From NCBI GenBank assembly GCA_947632415.1, contig CANRPB010000005.1:1-38249 (forward strand): a DNA stretch of 38,249 bases. Reading direction: 5' to 3'. Source of the stretch: an uncultured Bacilli bacterium (lineage in GTDB: Bacteria; Bacillota_I; Bacilli_A; RF39; UBA660). Position numbers and translations under genes: made by a program. Under the pieces are notes generated by a model. It saw only the letters and a list, made by a program, of their open reading frames with translations, did no database searches and had not been told where the DNA came from. This document shows, piece after piece, positions 8,978-18,233 of this stretch; the stretch's first letter is position 1; every line of letters starts with the position of its first letter.

Positions 8978-9006
8978 TTTACTTATGGCAATTTATGTGC
9001 TAAAAT
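8978..9006 (+). promoter_or_regulatory. Putative sigma-A promoter (TTTACT - 17 nt - TAAAAT)
   Basis: TTTACT 8978-8983, TAAAAT 9001-9006. Confidence 0.6.
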
Positions 9007-9033
9007 ACACAGATGTTTATAGGGGGAGATAGT

Positions 9034-10800
9034 ATGTTAAAAAAGGTTAGTTTATTTATGTTTTTGGCATTTTGCGCTTTATTTATATCGGTAGATGGTG
9101 TAAGTGCTGAGCAATGGGTATATCAAAAGATGGCTTTAACTTCTCATCATTTAATGAGTTACAATAATGATAGAGATGCTTTTGGTAGAGCTAATCTTCA
9201 TATAATTGAGGATGTAGATACAGCAAGTAGTTATAGTGCTGGTGATGGAGAAACGAGATATGCTTATTGTGCTGATGTTGATACAGGTGGATACAATGGA
9301 ACATATGTAAGATCTTTAATTAATAATAGTGACTATAATGGCAATGGAGCTAAAATGAGAGCAATTTTAAGTAGTTCTTATCCTTTTGTTACGTTAAATG
9401 AGATGAAGGCGTTATACAGGGAGCAAATGGGTGAAAATTTGTATAATGCTAATGCGATAAAAGATTTGACATATCAAGAGGCAATATATGTTTCGCAAGC
9501 TGCTGTTTGGACAATAAGTAATCCTAATAGAACTCCATTTACTTATTCACATAATATGGAAGATTCGGAAATGTTAAGTTTGACACATGGAAGAATTGGT
9601 TTAACTTGTGATTGGTCAGTAACAGATCCAAGTGCTGAAAATTATTGCTACCCATCAGTAGAAGCTACAAAATATGAAAAAAATGAAGCGGTTGTAGGTA
9701 AAAGAGTAAATGCTATGGTTGAGTGGTTATTATCACTTGATGGTAGTGAAATTGATGGAAGTGGAAATGTTAATGTCAATGTTGTTTCTAAGGAGTTAAC
9801 TTATGATAATAGCAAGGACAAGAATATAGCAATAGTAAAATTTAAAGTTAGTTTGGATAATTTAACAGGTGTTGATTCATTGTCTGAAACAAATGTTAAA
9901 GTAACTGATGCTAATTCTCAAGTAATTAATACTGATTATAAAGATGGTGTTTATACAATTACACAGGAGTATGATTCTAATATTAAAAATGTTAAGTTTG
10001 ATATTTCTGTCGATTATAGTTCAAGTTATGGAAAGAAAGCCTATTTATACAAATCAAGTGGACAACAAGATTTAGTAAGTGTTGAAAATAGTAGTGTTAC
10101 TAAGAATGCTAAAGCTAATGTTGAGATTGATAATGATGGAGGCGATGCTGAGTTTTCTAAGGTTGATATAACTAATCAGCAGGAACTTCCAGGGGCAACA
10201 TTAAGAGTTTTGGATGCTAATGGAAATTTAATTGAAGAGTGGGTTTCTACAAATGAAAAGCATATCATAAAAAATCTTAAAGAGGGTAAATATACTTTAG
10301 TTGAAATTATTGCTCCAGAAGGATATGTAACGGCTAATTCTGTTGAGTTTGAGGTAAAAAAAGGTGAAGTTACACAAGTTACTATGATTGATGATGTTAC
10401 TAAAGTTTTAATATCTAAGAAAGATTTTACGACTGAAGAAGAGGTTGTGGGTGCTAAACTTCAAATAAAAGACAAAGATGGTAATGTTATTTATGAATGG
10501 ATTTCGGGAACAGAACCATACTATATTGAAAAGTTACCTGTGGGTAAATATACATTAGTTGAAACAGTATATCCAAATGGCTATGAAGAGGGAATGATTG
10601 TTGATGGCGTTCTTGTATCAGAATATGATTTTGAAGTAGCTAATACTGGAGAAATTCAAACTATTGATGTATATAATAGAGCTAGTGTAATTACTGATGT
10701 ACCAAATACTGGAATTCATACATCTATTACTTTAGGAACTATTTTAATTATAACAGGTAGTTTAGTAGTATTTATTTCAAGAAAAAAGAGATTAAATTAA
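9034..10800 (+). CDS. Cys-Gln thioester bond-forming surface protein with SpaA-like domains and VPNTG cell-wall anchor
   Basis: Signal peptide; N-terminal thioester-type region (YCADVDTGG ... ISQAAVWTIS); two SpaA/prealbumin-like repeats (KVDITNQQELPGATLRVLDANGNLIEEWVSTNEKHIIKNLKEGKYTLVEIIAPEGY and KKDFTTEEEVVGAKLQIKDKDGNVIYEWISGTEPYYIEKLPVGKYTLVETVYPNGY); C-terminal VPNTG-TM-RKK. ATG 9034 follows GGGGGAG. Confidence 0.88.
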   Translation: MLKKVSLFMFLAFCALFISVDGVSAEQWVYQKMALTSHHLMSYNNDRDAFGRANLHIIEDVDTASSYSAGDGETRYAYCADVDTGGYNGTYVRSLINNSDYNGNGAKMRAILSSSYPFVTLNEMKALYREQMGENLYNANAIKDLTYQEAIYVSQAAVWTISNPNRTPFTYSHNMEDSEMLSLTHGRIGLTCDWSVTDPSAENYCYPSVEATKYEKNEAVVGKRVNAMVEWLLSLDGSEIDGSGNVNVNVVSKELTYDNSKDKNIAIVKFKVSLDNLTGVDSLSETNVKVTDANSQVINTDYKDGVYTITQEYDSNIKNVKFDISVDYSSSYGKKAYLYKSSGQQDLVSVENSSVTKNAKANVEIDNDGGDAEFSKVDITNQQELPGATLRVLDANGNLIEEWVSTNEKHIIKNLKEGKYTLVEIIAPEGYVTANSVEFEVKKGEVTQVTMIDDVTKVLISKKDFTTEEEVVGAKLQIKDKDGNVIYEWISGTEPYYIEKLPVGKYTLVETVYPNGYEEGMIVDGVLVSEYDFEVANTGEIQTIDVYNRASVITDVPNTGIHTSITLGTILIITGSLVVFISRKKRLN

Positions 10801-10830
10801 AAACAGGATAAGTATAGCCTGTTTTTTTAG
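10801..10830 (+). terminator. Intrinsic terminator
   Basis: AACAGG ... CCTGTTTTTTT hairpin. Confidence 0.85.
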
Positions 10831-10843
10831 TGATAAAATTTAT

Positions 10844-10868
10844 GAGAACTAGACGTCTAGTTTTTTTA
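10844..10868 (+). terminator. Second tandem terminator / perfect palindrome
   Basis: AACTAGACGTCTAGTT perfect 16-nt palindrome followed by a T-run. Confidence 0.7.
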
Positions 10869-10941
10869 AGACTTATTTTTTTATATACTTTTTTGTCGAA
10901 CTTTGTTATAATTATATTATCATGCTAGGAGGGTGTTATTT

Positions 10942-12927
10942 ATGAGTATTAAAAAATATTGGTTACATTCTTTTATTTGTATACTATTATTTTTAGTAAA
11001 TATAAATGTTTGTTATGGTTTAGATGGTATTGTTAATGGTACTAGTATTCATGTTAGAAGTGGTGCTGGGACGAGTTATGAAAGTTTAGGCAAAGTTGAT
11101 TTGCCATCGGTTTATACATTGCTTGATGAAAATAAGATATCTCCAACTGATGGAACTAGTGCTAATTGTTCTTATTGGTATAAAATATCATATAATAATC
11201 AGGATGGTTATATTTGTAGTATTTATCTAACGATTGTTTCTGATAAGGGAACAGCAGGGGGAACAGGGGATTTTGAGGCTGATTTGGTTCAGTTTCCTGA
11301 TAGTTACAAAGAAAGTTTACGTCAGTTACATAGTCTTTATCCTAATGCTACCTTCACTGCTTTTAATACGGGTTTAGATTGGCAAACGGTTGTAGATAAT
11401 GAGAATTATATAAAGTCAGGCTCTCCTAAAAATAGTGCTAGAAGTTTGATGCAGACTAAATATGATGGTTATAAATCAACTAATAGTATTGTCTATAATT
11501 GGGCAACTAATATTTGGAATACTAATATATCTGGTGGTGGATCATCGTGGTTTGCGGCTCATGAAGATGTTATATCATATTACTTGGATCCTAGAAATTT
11601 CTTAACTTATAATAGTGTTTTTATGTTTTTAAATCATGGATATTCTACTAATATCAATTATAATGAAGGTGCGATTGATAATATATTAAAAGGTAGTTTT
11701 ATGTCGGGTAATATGACTAATGATAATGTTCATAGTTTTGCTAATGCTTTTATTGATGCTGGTAGACAATCGGGTATTAGTCCATATTATTTAGCGGCTC
11801 GTGTTATTCAAGAGATAGGACGTAGTTCAACTAGGAGTAGTTATGTTAATGGTTCTAGTGGTTATTATAATTACTATAATATTGATGCTTCGGGAAATGA
11901 TCATTTGGCTAATGCTTTGAATCGGGCTAAGAATGAAGGCTGGGATGATGATTATAAGGCGATAGTAGGAGGTGCTAAGTTTATTGCTGATGGTTATGTA
12001 AGTACTGGTCAAAGCACTCTTTATTTAGAAAAATGGGATGTTGTTGATGGTGGAAATGGTTTTTATAGTCATCAGTACATGCAGAATATTCAGGCTCCTG
12101 TGAGTGAGGCTAATACTTTATATAATACATATCTACAAAATGATTTAATGACAGGAAATATGGAATTTTTAATACCTGTTTATACGGGTATGACAGCAGG
12201 TACTAAGTTACCAAATACAGGTAATCCTAATAATTATTTAAGGGAAGTAACTATTAATGGTTATGTTATTAATGGTTTTGATATTAATCAACTTGAGTAT
12301 AATTATAATGTTTCTTCTGTAACAAATCAGGTAGAAATAGGGGCTAATAAAATAGCTAATACATCAAGTGTTAATGGAATTGGAACTATTGAAATAAAAG
12401 ATAATAGTTATACTCATAGTATTACTGTTACAGCTGAAAATGGGAATGTAAGAACCTACAAGATTAATTTTACTAAGGATGATGATAAGCCAATTTCAAT
12501 CAGTGATATTATTAATTCTAAGGGTTATGTAAGTGATGGTGTGTATTTATCAGGAATAAATGTTGGAACTAGCGCTGATAGCCTTGCTGATAATTTAAAA
12601 TCAGGAATATCTAATATAAGTATAAGTATAACTAATAGTGCTGGTAGTATAAAGACAACTGATACAGTGGCAACAGGTGATAAAGTTACTATTACAAGTG
12701 GTAATGAAACTAAGACATATACTGTTATTATCTATGGCGATTTGAATGGTGATGGAAAAATTGCATCAAGTGATTATGTTTTTGTAAAAAATTATATAAT
12801 GGGTACTAAAGTTTTATTATCTGAGCAAATAAAAGCCGGTGATATAAATAAAGATGGTAGAAGCACATCAAGTGATTATGTACTTATAAAAAATCATATA
12901 ATGGGAACGAATATTATTAAACAATAA
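10942..12927 (+). CDS. Secreted SH3-domain beta-N-acetylglucosaminidase with cadherin-like beta-sandwich and C-terminal dockerin
   Basis: Signal peptide; SH3b (IVNGTSIHVRSGAGTSYESLGKV); glucosaminidase-type region (SWFAAHEDVISYYLDPRNFLTYNSVFMFL...SGISPYYLAARVIQEIG); cadherin-like (NYLREVTINGYVINGFDINQLEYNYNV...VTAENGNVRTYKINFTK); two dockerin repeats (GDLNGDGKIASSDYVFVKNYIMGT, GDINKDGRSTSSDYVLIKNHIMGT). RBS GGAGGG before ATG 10942. Confidence 0.88.
   Translation: MSIKKYWLHSFICILLFLVNINVCYGLDGIVNGTSIHVRSGAGTSYESLGKVDLPSVYTLLDENKISPTDGTSANCSYWYKISYNNQDGYICSIYLTIVSDKGTAGGTGDFEADLVQFPDSYKESLRQLHSLYPNATFTAFNTGLDWQTVVDNENYIKSGSPKNSARSLMQTKYDGYKSTNSIVYNWATNIWNTNISGGGSSWFAAHEDVISYYLDPRNFLTYNSVFMFLNHGYSTNINYNEGAIDNILKGSFMSGNMTNDNVHSFANAFIDAGRQSGISPYYLAARVIQEIGRSSTRSSYVNGSSGYYNYYNIDASGNDHLANALNRAKNEGWDDDYKAIVGGAKFIADGYVSTGQSTLYLEKWDVVDGGNGFYSHQYMQNIQAPVSEANTLYNTYLQNDLMTGNMEFLIPVYTGMTAGTKLPNTGNPNNYLREVTINGYVINGFDINQLEYNYNVSSVTNQVEIGANKIANTSSVNGIGTIEIKDNSYTHSITVTAENGNVRTYKINFTKDDDKPISISDIINSKGYVSDGVYLSGINVGTSADSLADNLKSGISNISISITNSAGSIKTTDTVATGDKVTITSGNETKTYTVIIYGDLNGDGKIASSDYVFVKNYIMGTKVLLSEQIKAGDINKDGRSTSSDYVLIKNHIMGTNIIKQ
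12739..12924 (+). repeat. Duplicated dockerin calcium-binding repeats, 102-bp period
   Basis: Identical 16-mer CATCAAGTGATTATGT at 12764 and 12866 within two DxNxDG repeats. Confidence 0.85.
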
Positions 12928-12938
12928 AGGAGAGTATT

Positions 12939-14309
12939 ATGAAAATATTAAAGAAAACATTATTTTTAATTTCATTTTTGATATTAATTCCATTAGTAAA
13001 TGCTGGTTCATTTACGGCTGGTTCAAGTTCTACTAATCCAACTGTTGGTTCAAAAGTAACCATTACTGTAAATGGTAGTAATTTGGCTGGTAAGTTTACT
13101 GTTTCATCTTCAAATACAAGTGTTTTATCTGGTGGCGGAAGCATATGGGTGGAAAATGGAAGCAATAGTGTTACATTTGAGGCTAAAAGTGCTGGAAGCA
13201 CTGTTATAACTATAAATGCTTCTGATGTTTCAGATAGTTCAGATGGTAGTCCTATAACTGGAAGTAAAACGATAAACATAACTGTTGCTAATAGTGGTTC
13301 TAGAACGAATAATGGTGGAACTAATGCTATTACAAATAATAATACAATTAAGTCATCAATTAACTATTTAACAAAATTGGAAATAGAGGGTGTTCAATTA
13401 AGTCCTGCTTTTGATAAAAATACAATTGAATATGAAGTTTTATTGGAACCTGGGACAGAAAAGATAAATGTAATTGCTGAAAAAGAAAGTAGTGTATCAT
13501 ATGTAACTGGTGTTGGTGAAGTACAGGTTAGTGAAGGTGTTAATTTTATAAGTGTTGTTGTTACGGCTGAAAATGGTGCTAAAAAAACATACATAATTAA
13601 GGCTACTGTTCCAGAGGAAAATCCTATTATTGTTAATGTTGATGATAAAGAAATGACACTTGTTAAAAAAAGTGAGGCAATGCCAGGTAGTAGTGATTAC
13701 TATGTATTGGGTAGTGTGGTTATTAATGATATTGAAGTACCAGCATATATTAATGATATAACTGGCTATGTATTAGTTGCTTTGAAGGATAGTGAAGGCA
13801 ATGTTGAACTTTATCGTTATGATAAAGAAAATGCTTCATATTCAAAATATAATGAATTTGGTTTTAATGCTATTAGGATTAGTTTGGTTAATGCTCCAAG
13901 TATTCCGGATGGTTATAAGTTAGAAAAGATTGTTATAAATGATATTGAAGTGGAAGCCTATACTAAGGAGAATAGTTATCCTTTAGTGTATGGAATTAAT
14001 TTAGAAACGGGAAAATCAAGTTTTTATACGTATGATAGTTTAGAAAATACTATTCAAAGATATGAGGTTAATGAAACAAAAGAAAATTCGATTGATTATT
14101 CCTATTATATAATACTTGGATTATCTGGAGTTATTATATTTCAATTTATCATAATGATTATAGTTACTATTTCTAAAAATAGGAAACAAAAGAAAAAATT
14201 ACGTAATAAATTAGATACAAAAACTGAGTTTGAAAAAAATAATGAGAGTTTGTCAGAAAATACTAAAAATAACGATAATTCAGAACATGATGGCATGTAT
14301 AAATTTTAA
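12939..14309 (+). CDS. Membrane-anchored surface protein: N-terminal Ig/cohesin-like domain, cadherin-like beta-sandwich, duplicated module, C-terminal TM
   Basis: Signal peptide; NPTVGSKVTITVNGSNLAGKFTVSSSNTSVL...SAGSTVITI; cadherin-like NYLTKLEIEGVQLSPAFDKNTIEYEV...VTAENGAKKTYIIKATV; TM YYIILGLSGVIIFQFIIMIIVTI then a charged tail. Confidence 0.8.
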   Translation: MKILKKTLFLISFLILIPLVNAGSFTAGSSSTNPTVGSKVTITVNGSNLAGKFTVSSSNTSVLSGGGSIWVENGSNSVTFEAKSAGSTVITINASDVSDSSDGSPITGSKTINITVANSGSRTNNGGTNAITNNNTIKSSINYLTKLEIEGVQLSPAFDKNTIEYEVLLEPGTEKINVIAEKESSVSYVTGVGEVQVSEGVNFISVVVTAENGAKKTYIIKATVPEENPIIVNVDDKEMTLVKKSEAMPGSSDYYVLGSVVINDIEVPAYINDITGYVLVALKDSEGNVELYRYDKENASYSKYNEFGFNAIRISLVNAPSIPDGYKLEKIVINDIEVEAYTKENSYPLVYGINLETGKSSFYTYDSLENTIQRYEVNETKENSIDYSYYIILGLSGVIIFQFIIMIIVTISKNRKQKKKLRNKLDTKTEFEKNNESLSENTKNNDNSEHDGMYKF

Positions 14310-14310
14310 G

Positions 14311-14338
14311 AAACACTATATGGTGTTTTTTTTCTTTT
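14311..14338 (+). terminator. Intrinsic terminator
   Basis: AACACTATATGGTGTTTTTTTT. Confidence 0.7.
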
Positions 14339-14352
14339 TTGTCGTATTATGT

Positions 14353-14381
14353 TTGTTTTATTAGGTAAAATAATATATAAT
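14353..14381 (+). promoter_or_regulatory. Putative sigma-A promoter for the glycan initiator gene (TTGTTT - 17 nt - TATAAT)
   Basis: TTGTTT 14353-14358, TATAAT 14376-14381. Confidence 0.65.
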
Positions 14382-14398
14382 GATAATAGGTGAAGAAA

Positions 14399-15457
14399 AT
14401 GAGTGATTTAATAGGTAAGATATTACTGATGATTTTTATACCTTTTGCTTTTGTTACTATAACTATGCCTTTTATAAGGAATTTAGCGTTACAAATTGGC
14501 GCTATTGATAAACCAAGAGGTAGACATATTCACAAGTCTGATATGCCTAAACTTGGTGGTTTAGCTATATTTTTAGGTTTTCTTCTTGGTTATATGATTT
14601 TTGGAGAACATAGTGAACAGATGAATTCTGTTTTAATTGGAAGTTTTATAATAATTTTAACTGGTATTATAGATGATATATGTGAGCTTAAACCTTTACC
14701 TAAATTAATTGGACAAGTTGTGGCAAGTAGTGTTATTGCTATTTATGGAAAAATATTATTAGTGGATGTTAGTGCTTTTGGTATTTATTTAAATTTTGGT
14801 GTTTTTACTTATCCGATAACGATATTATTTATTGTTGCTTGTATTAATTGTATTAATTTAATAGATGGTTTGGATGGTTTATCTGGGGGTATAAGTTCTA
14901 TTTATTATTTAACAATTGGAATAATTGCTAGTATAATGGGAAAATTTGATTTAGAATTTGTTTTGACGTTTACTATGCTTGGATCAACTTTAGGTTTTTT
15001 GGTTCATAATTTTTATCCTGCTAAGATTTTTGCGGGTGATTCGGGTAGTATGTTTATGGGTTTTACTATTGCAGTAATTGCTTTATTAGGTTTTAAAAAT
15101 GTTACTATGTCGTCTTTAATTATTCCATTATTGGTACTTGCTATACCAATTTTGGATACTTTATTTGCAATTATAAGACGTACTATTAAGGGTGAGAAAA
15201 TATATGTGGGTGATACATATCATATTCATCATCAATTTTTAAAAAGAAATTTTAGTCAAAGAAGTACAGTTTTAATAATTTATGCAATTGATATGTTATT
15301 TGCTTTAGCATCTATTGTTTATGTTTTAAAGGATAATAGATTGGGTTATATAATTTATGGTATATTACTAGTAATTGTCATTTTATTTGTTTGGAATACT
15401 AATGTAATATTTGATAGGAAAGAGTTAAAGAAGAAATTTAGATGTAGTAAAAAATGA
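14399..15457 (+). CDS. tagO: Undecaprenyl-phosphate GlcNAc-1-phosphate transferase, TagO/WecA/MraY family
   Basis: DKPRGRHIHKSDMPKLGGLAIFLGF, GIIDDICELKPLPKL, INLIDGLDGLSGG, FAGDSGSMFMGF, HIHHQFLKR. Confidence 0.92.
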   Translation: MSDLIGKILLMIFIPFAFVTITMPFIRNLALQIGAIDKPRGRHIHKSDMPKLGGLAIFLGFLLGYMIFGEHSEQMNSVLIGSFIIILTGIIDDICELKPLPKLIGQVVASSVIAIYGKILLVDVSAFGIYLNFGVFTYPITILFIVACINCINLIDGLDGLSGGISSIYYLTIGIIASIMGKFDLEFVLTFTMLGSTLGFLVHNFYPAKIFAGDSGSMFMGFTIAVIALLGFKNVTMSSLIIPLLVLAIPILDTLFAIIRRTIKGEKIYVGDTYHIHHQFLKRNFSQRSTVLIIYAIDMLFALASIVYVLKDNRLGYIIYGILLVIVILFVWNTNVIFDRKELKKKFRCSKK

Positions 15458-15479
15458 GTCAAAGTTTGGAGGTGACACT

Positions 15480-16418
15480 ATGCCTAAATTTAGTGTGATA
15501 ATTCCTGTTTATAATACTGAAAAATATCTTGAAAGATGTTTAGAAAGTGTTTTAAATCAAAATTTTAAAAATTATGAAATAATAATTATAAATGATGGCT
15601 CTACAGATGGTAGCAAGAAAATAATCGAAAAATACTTAAAAAAGCATAAAAACATTATTTATATTGAAAATAAAAGTAATAAAGGGTTAAGTAATGCAAG
15701 AAACAACGGTGTATTAGAATCTAATGGGGAGTATCTATTGTTTTTAGACTCTGATGATTATTACAATGAAGGATTTTTAAAAAAATTAAATGTAAATATA
15801 AAAGATAATGTTGACGTCATCAAATATAAAATTAGAGATGTTTTTGAGGATAAAAAAATTATCGAATATGGTGATCCATTATTTACAGTCACAGACGGAG
15901 TTTCAGCATTTAAATATTTATCAAAATCACATTATATAGAAGTTGCATGTACATATTGTTATAAAAAAAGTTTTTGGAAAAAAAATCAATTTAAATTCGC
16001 TGAAAATACATTTCATGAAGATTTTGGACTAATTCCTTTAGTTATTTTAAAAGCAAAATCGATAAAATGTCTAGATTATATTGGATATAATTATTTTCAA
16101 CGGTCTGGAAGTATTATGAATAGTGATGATTACGAAAAGACAAAGAAAAAGGCACTTGATTTTTTAGAACACTTTAAATTTTTAAAAAAAGAAAGTTCTA
16201 AAATTTCAGCTGACTTAGCAATTTTTAATAGTTATATTGCTAATTCATTAATAATAAAAGCGACAACGCTAAAAGGTGAGGATTATAGGAAATACATTAA
16301 AGAAATAAGAGAAAATAATGTGTTTGAAATGTTACTTGAAGATACATTTTTAAGAAAGATAAAAAAAATATTAATTTCTATTGATCCTAAAATATATTAT
16401 AAAATTGTAAGAAGGTAA
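15480..16418 (+). CDS. Glycosyltransferase family 2
   Basis: FSVIIPVYNTEKYLERCLESVLNQ...IINDGSTDGS...LFLDSDDYY. Confidence 0.92.
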   Translation: MPKFSVIIPVYNTEKYLERCLESVLNQNFKNYEIIIINDGSTDGSKKIIEKYLKKHKNIIYIENKSNKGLSNARNNGVLESNGEYLLFLDSDDYYNEGFLKKLNVNIKDNVDVIKYKIRDVFEDKKIIEYGDPLFTVTDGVSAFKYLSKSHYIEVACTYCYKKSFWKKNQFKFAENTFHEDFGLIPLVILKAKSIKCLDYIGYNYFQRSGSIMNSDDYEKTKKKALDFLEHFKFLKKESSKISADLAIFNSYIANSLIIKATTLKGEDYRKYIKEIRENNVFEMLLEDTFLRKIKKILISIDPKIYYKIVRR

Positions 16419-16422
16419 AACT

Positions 16423-17370
16423 ATGGTTAAAGTTTCAGTAATTGTTCCAGTATATAATAGTGAAAAATATTTGAAAAGATGTTTAGATTCACTTGTCAAT
16501 CAAACATTGAAAGATATGGAATTTATAATTATAAATGATGGTTCAACCGATAATAGCGAGAAAATTATCAAAGAATATAAAGATAAAAGAATTAGATATT
16601 TCAAAAGAAATAATAGCGGTATAGGTGCGACAAGAAATTTTGGAATTGATAATTCGGAAGGACAGTTTATAGGATTTGTTGATAGTGATGATTATGTTGA
16701 AGAAGATATGTTTGAAAGAATGTACAATGAATGCATTAATAACAATTTAGATATTGTCGTTTGTGATTATTATAAAATAAAAAATGAAAAAAAAGAGATT
16801 ATCAATTTCGTTGACTTTGGAATAACGACTTTAAATGAAAAACCTAATTTACTAACTGATATTAATCTTGCTCCATGGAATAAGATTTATATAAAAAAAA
16901 TATTTGATAAAAAAACATATTATCCCGTTAATGTCAAATATGAAGATACACCCTTTGTCGCTATGATGTTATCAAAGGCAACACGTATAGGTAAACTTAA
17001 TTTGCCATTGTATAATTATATTGTACATTCTAATAGTCAAACTACTATAATTGACAGTAAGGTATTTGATATATTTAAAATAACAGATATATTACTTAAT
17101 GAATTAGGATGTAATGAATGCATAAAACAAAGTGTAGATGACTTAGTCATTTACTTAATCACTACATATACTATTAGTCAAAGATATATCAAAGAAAAAG
17201 AATTAAGAGATAAATTTATTAATAGCGCTTTCTCATACTTGAAATGTAAAATTCCAAATTATAAGAAAAGTAATTATTTTAAAAAAAGAAATTTTTTCAA
17301 AAAAATAATTGAAAAAAATAAAATTTTGACAAAAATTTATTGTAGTGCGTATGTATTATTAAAAAAGTAG
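16423..17370 (+). CDS. Glycosyltransferase family 2
   Basis: VSVIVPVYNSEKYLKRCLDSLVNQ...IINDGSTDNS...GFVDSDDYV. Confidence 0.92.
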   Translation: MVKVSVIVPVYNSEKYLKRCLDSLVNQTLKDMEFIIINDGSTDNSEKIIKEYKDKRIRYFKRNNSGIGATRNFGIDNSEGQFIGFVDSDDYVEEDMFERMYNECINNNLDIVVCDYYKIKNEKKEIINFVDFGITTLNEKPNLLTDINLAPWNKIYIKKIFDKKTYYPVNVKYEDTPFVAMMLSKATRIGKLNLPLYNYIVHSNSQTTIIDSKVFDIFKITDILLNELGCNECIKQSVDDLVIYLITTYTISQRYIKEKELRDKFINSAFSYLKCKIPNYKKSNYFKKRNFFKKIIEKNKILTKIYCSAYVLLKK

Positions 17371-17380
17371 TCTTAATTTA

Positions 17381-17410
17381 TTGAATTATAAACAAAATAT
17401 TTGATATAAT
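17381..17410 (+). promoter_or_regulatory. Putative sigma-A promoter for ABC exporter genes (TTGAAT - 18 nt - TATAAT)
   Basis: TTGAAT 17381-17386, TATAAT 17405-17410. Confidence 0.6.
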
Positions 17411-17433
17411 TATCAAGGATAGGAGTTGCAGTT

Positions 17434-18219
17434 ATGATAAAAAATATAATTATTAATTTTAAAAAATATACGTTTTTAATGAATCAGATGATTGCAAGAG
17501 ATTTTAAAGTTAAATATAAAAGATCGGTATTAGGAGTTTTATGGAGTTTACTTTATCCATTACTTATGATGAGTGTTATGGCTATTGTGTTCTCACAAAT
17601 GTTCAAGTTTAGTATGGAAGGTGTAAATTATTTAGTATATTTAATGAGTGGACTTGTCATATTCAATTATTTTAGTGAGGCCTCAAATACAGCAATGACT
17701 TCTATAGTTTCAAACTTTTCTTTATTAACAAAGGTTTATATTCCTAAGTATATTTTTCCTTTGTCAAAATGTTTATTCGTAGGAATTAACTTTCTTCTAT
17801 CTTTAATTCCATTGTTATTGATTATATTATTAACACATGCTCCAATTAGTATTTATTATGTTTTTTTGCCATATGCATTTATTTGTTTATTCTTGTTTAC
17901 TGTTGGAATTGGCTTTATTATGTCAGCAATATCTGTTTTTTTAAGGGACATGTTTTATATTTATGGAATATTGCTTACAATATGGAATTACTTTACACCA
18001 GTATTTTATGATATAAGCATATTGCCACAAAAGTTGCAATTTTTATTTAAATTTAACCCGTTATACCAATATATAACTTTTGTTAGAACGATACTTTTAG
18101 ATGCCCAAATGCCTACTTTGCAAAGTTTCATATGGTGTGGTAGTTCAGCCTTAATAGTATGTCTCATTGGCTGTTTAGTATTTAAATCAAAACAAGACAA
18201 ATTTATCTATTATGTTTAG
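17434..18219 (+). CDS. ABC-2 type polysaccharide export permease (TagG/Wzm-like)
   Basis: MIARDFKVKYKRSVLGVLWSLLYPLLMM and multiple TMs; precedes the ATPase gene. Confidence 0.92.
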   Translation: MIKNIIINFKKYTFLMNQMIARDFKVKYKRSVLGVLWSLLYPLLMMSVMAIVFSQMFKFSMEGVNYLVYLMSGLVIFNYFSEASNTAMTSIVSNFSLLTKVYIPKYIFPLSKCLFVGINFLLSLIPLLLIILLTHAPISIYYVFLPYAFICLFLFTVGIGFIMSAISVFLRDMFYIYGILLTIWNYFTPVFYDISILPQKLQFLFKFNPLYQYITFVRTILLDAQMPTLQSFIWCGSSALIVCLIGCLVFKSKQDKFIYYV

Positions 18220-18233
18220 GAGGAAAAGATTTT

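Noticed and set aside
12917-13279. 120-aa minus-strand ORF
   Set aside because: Lies opposite the start of the Ig/cohesin-like gene and mirrors its codon pattern; no motif.
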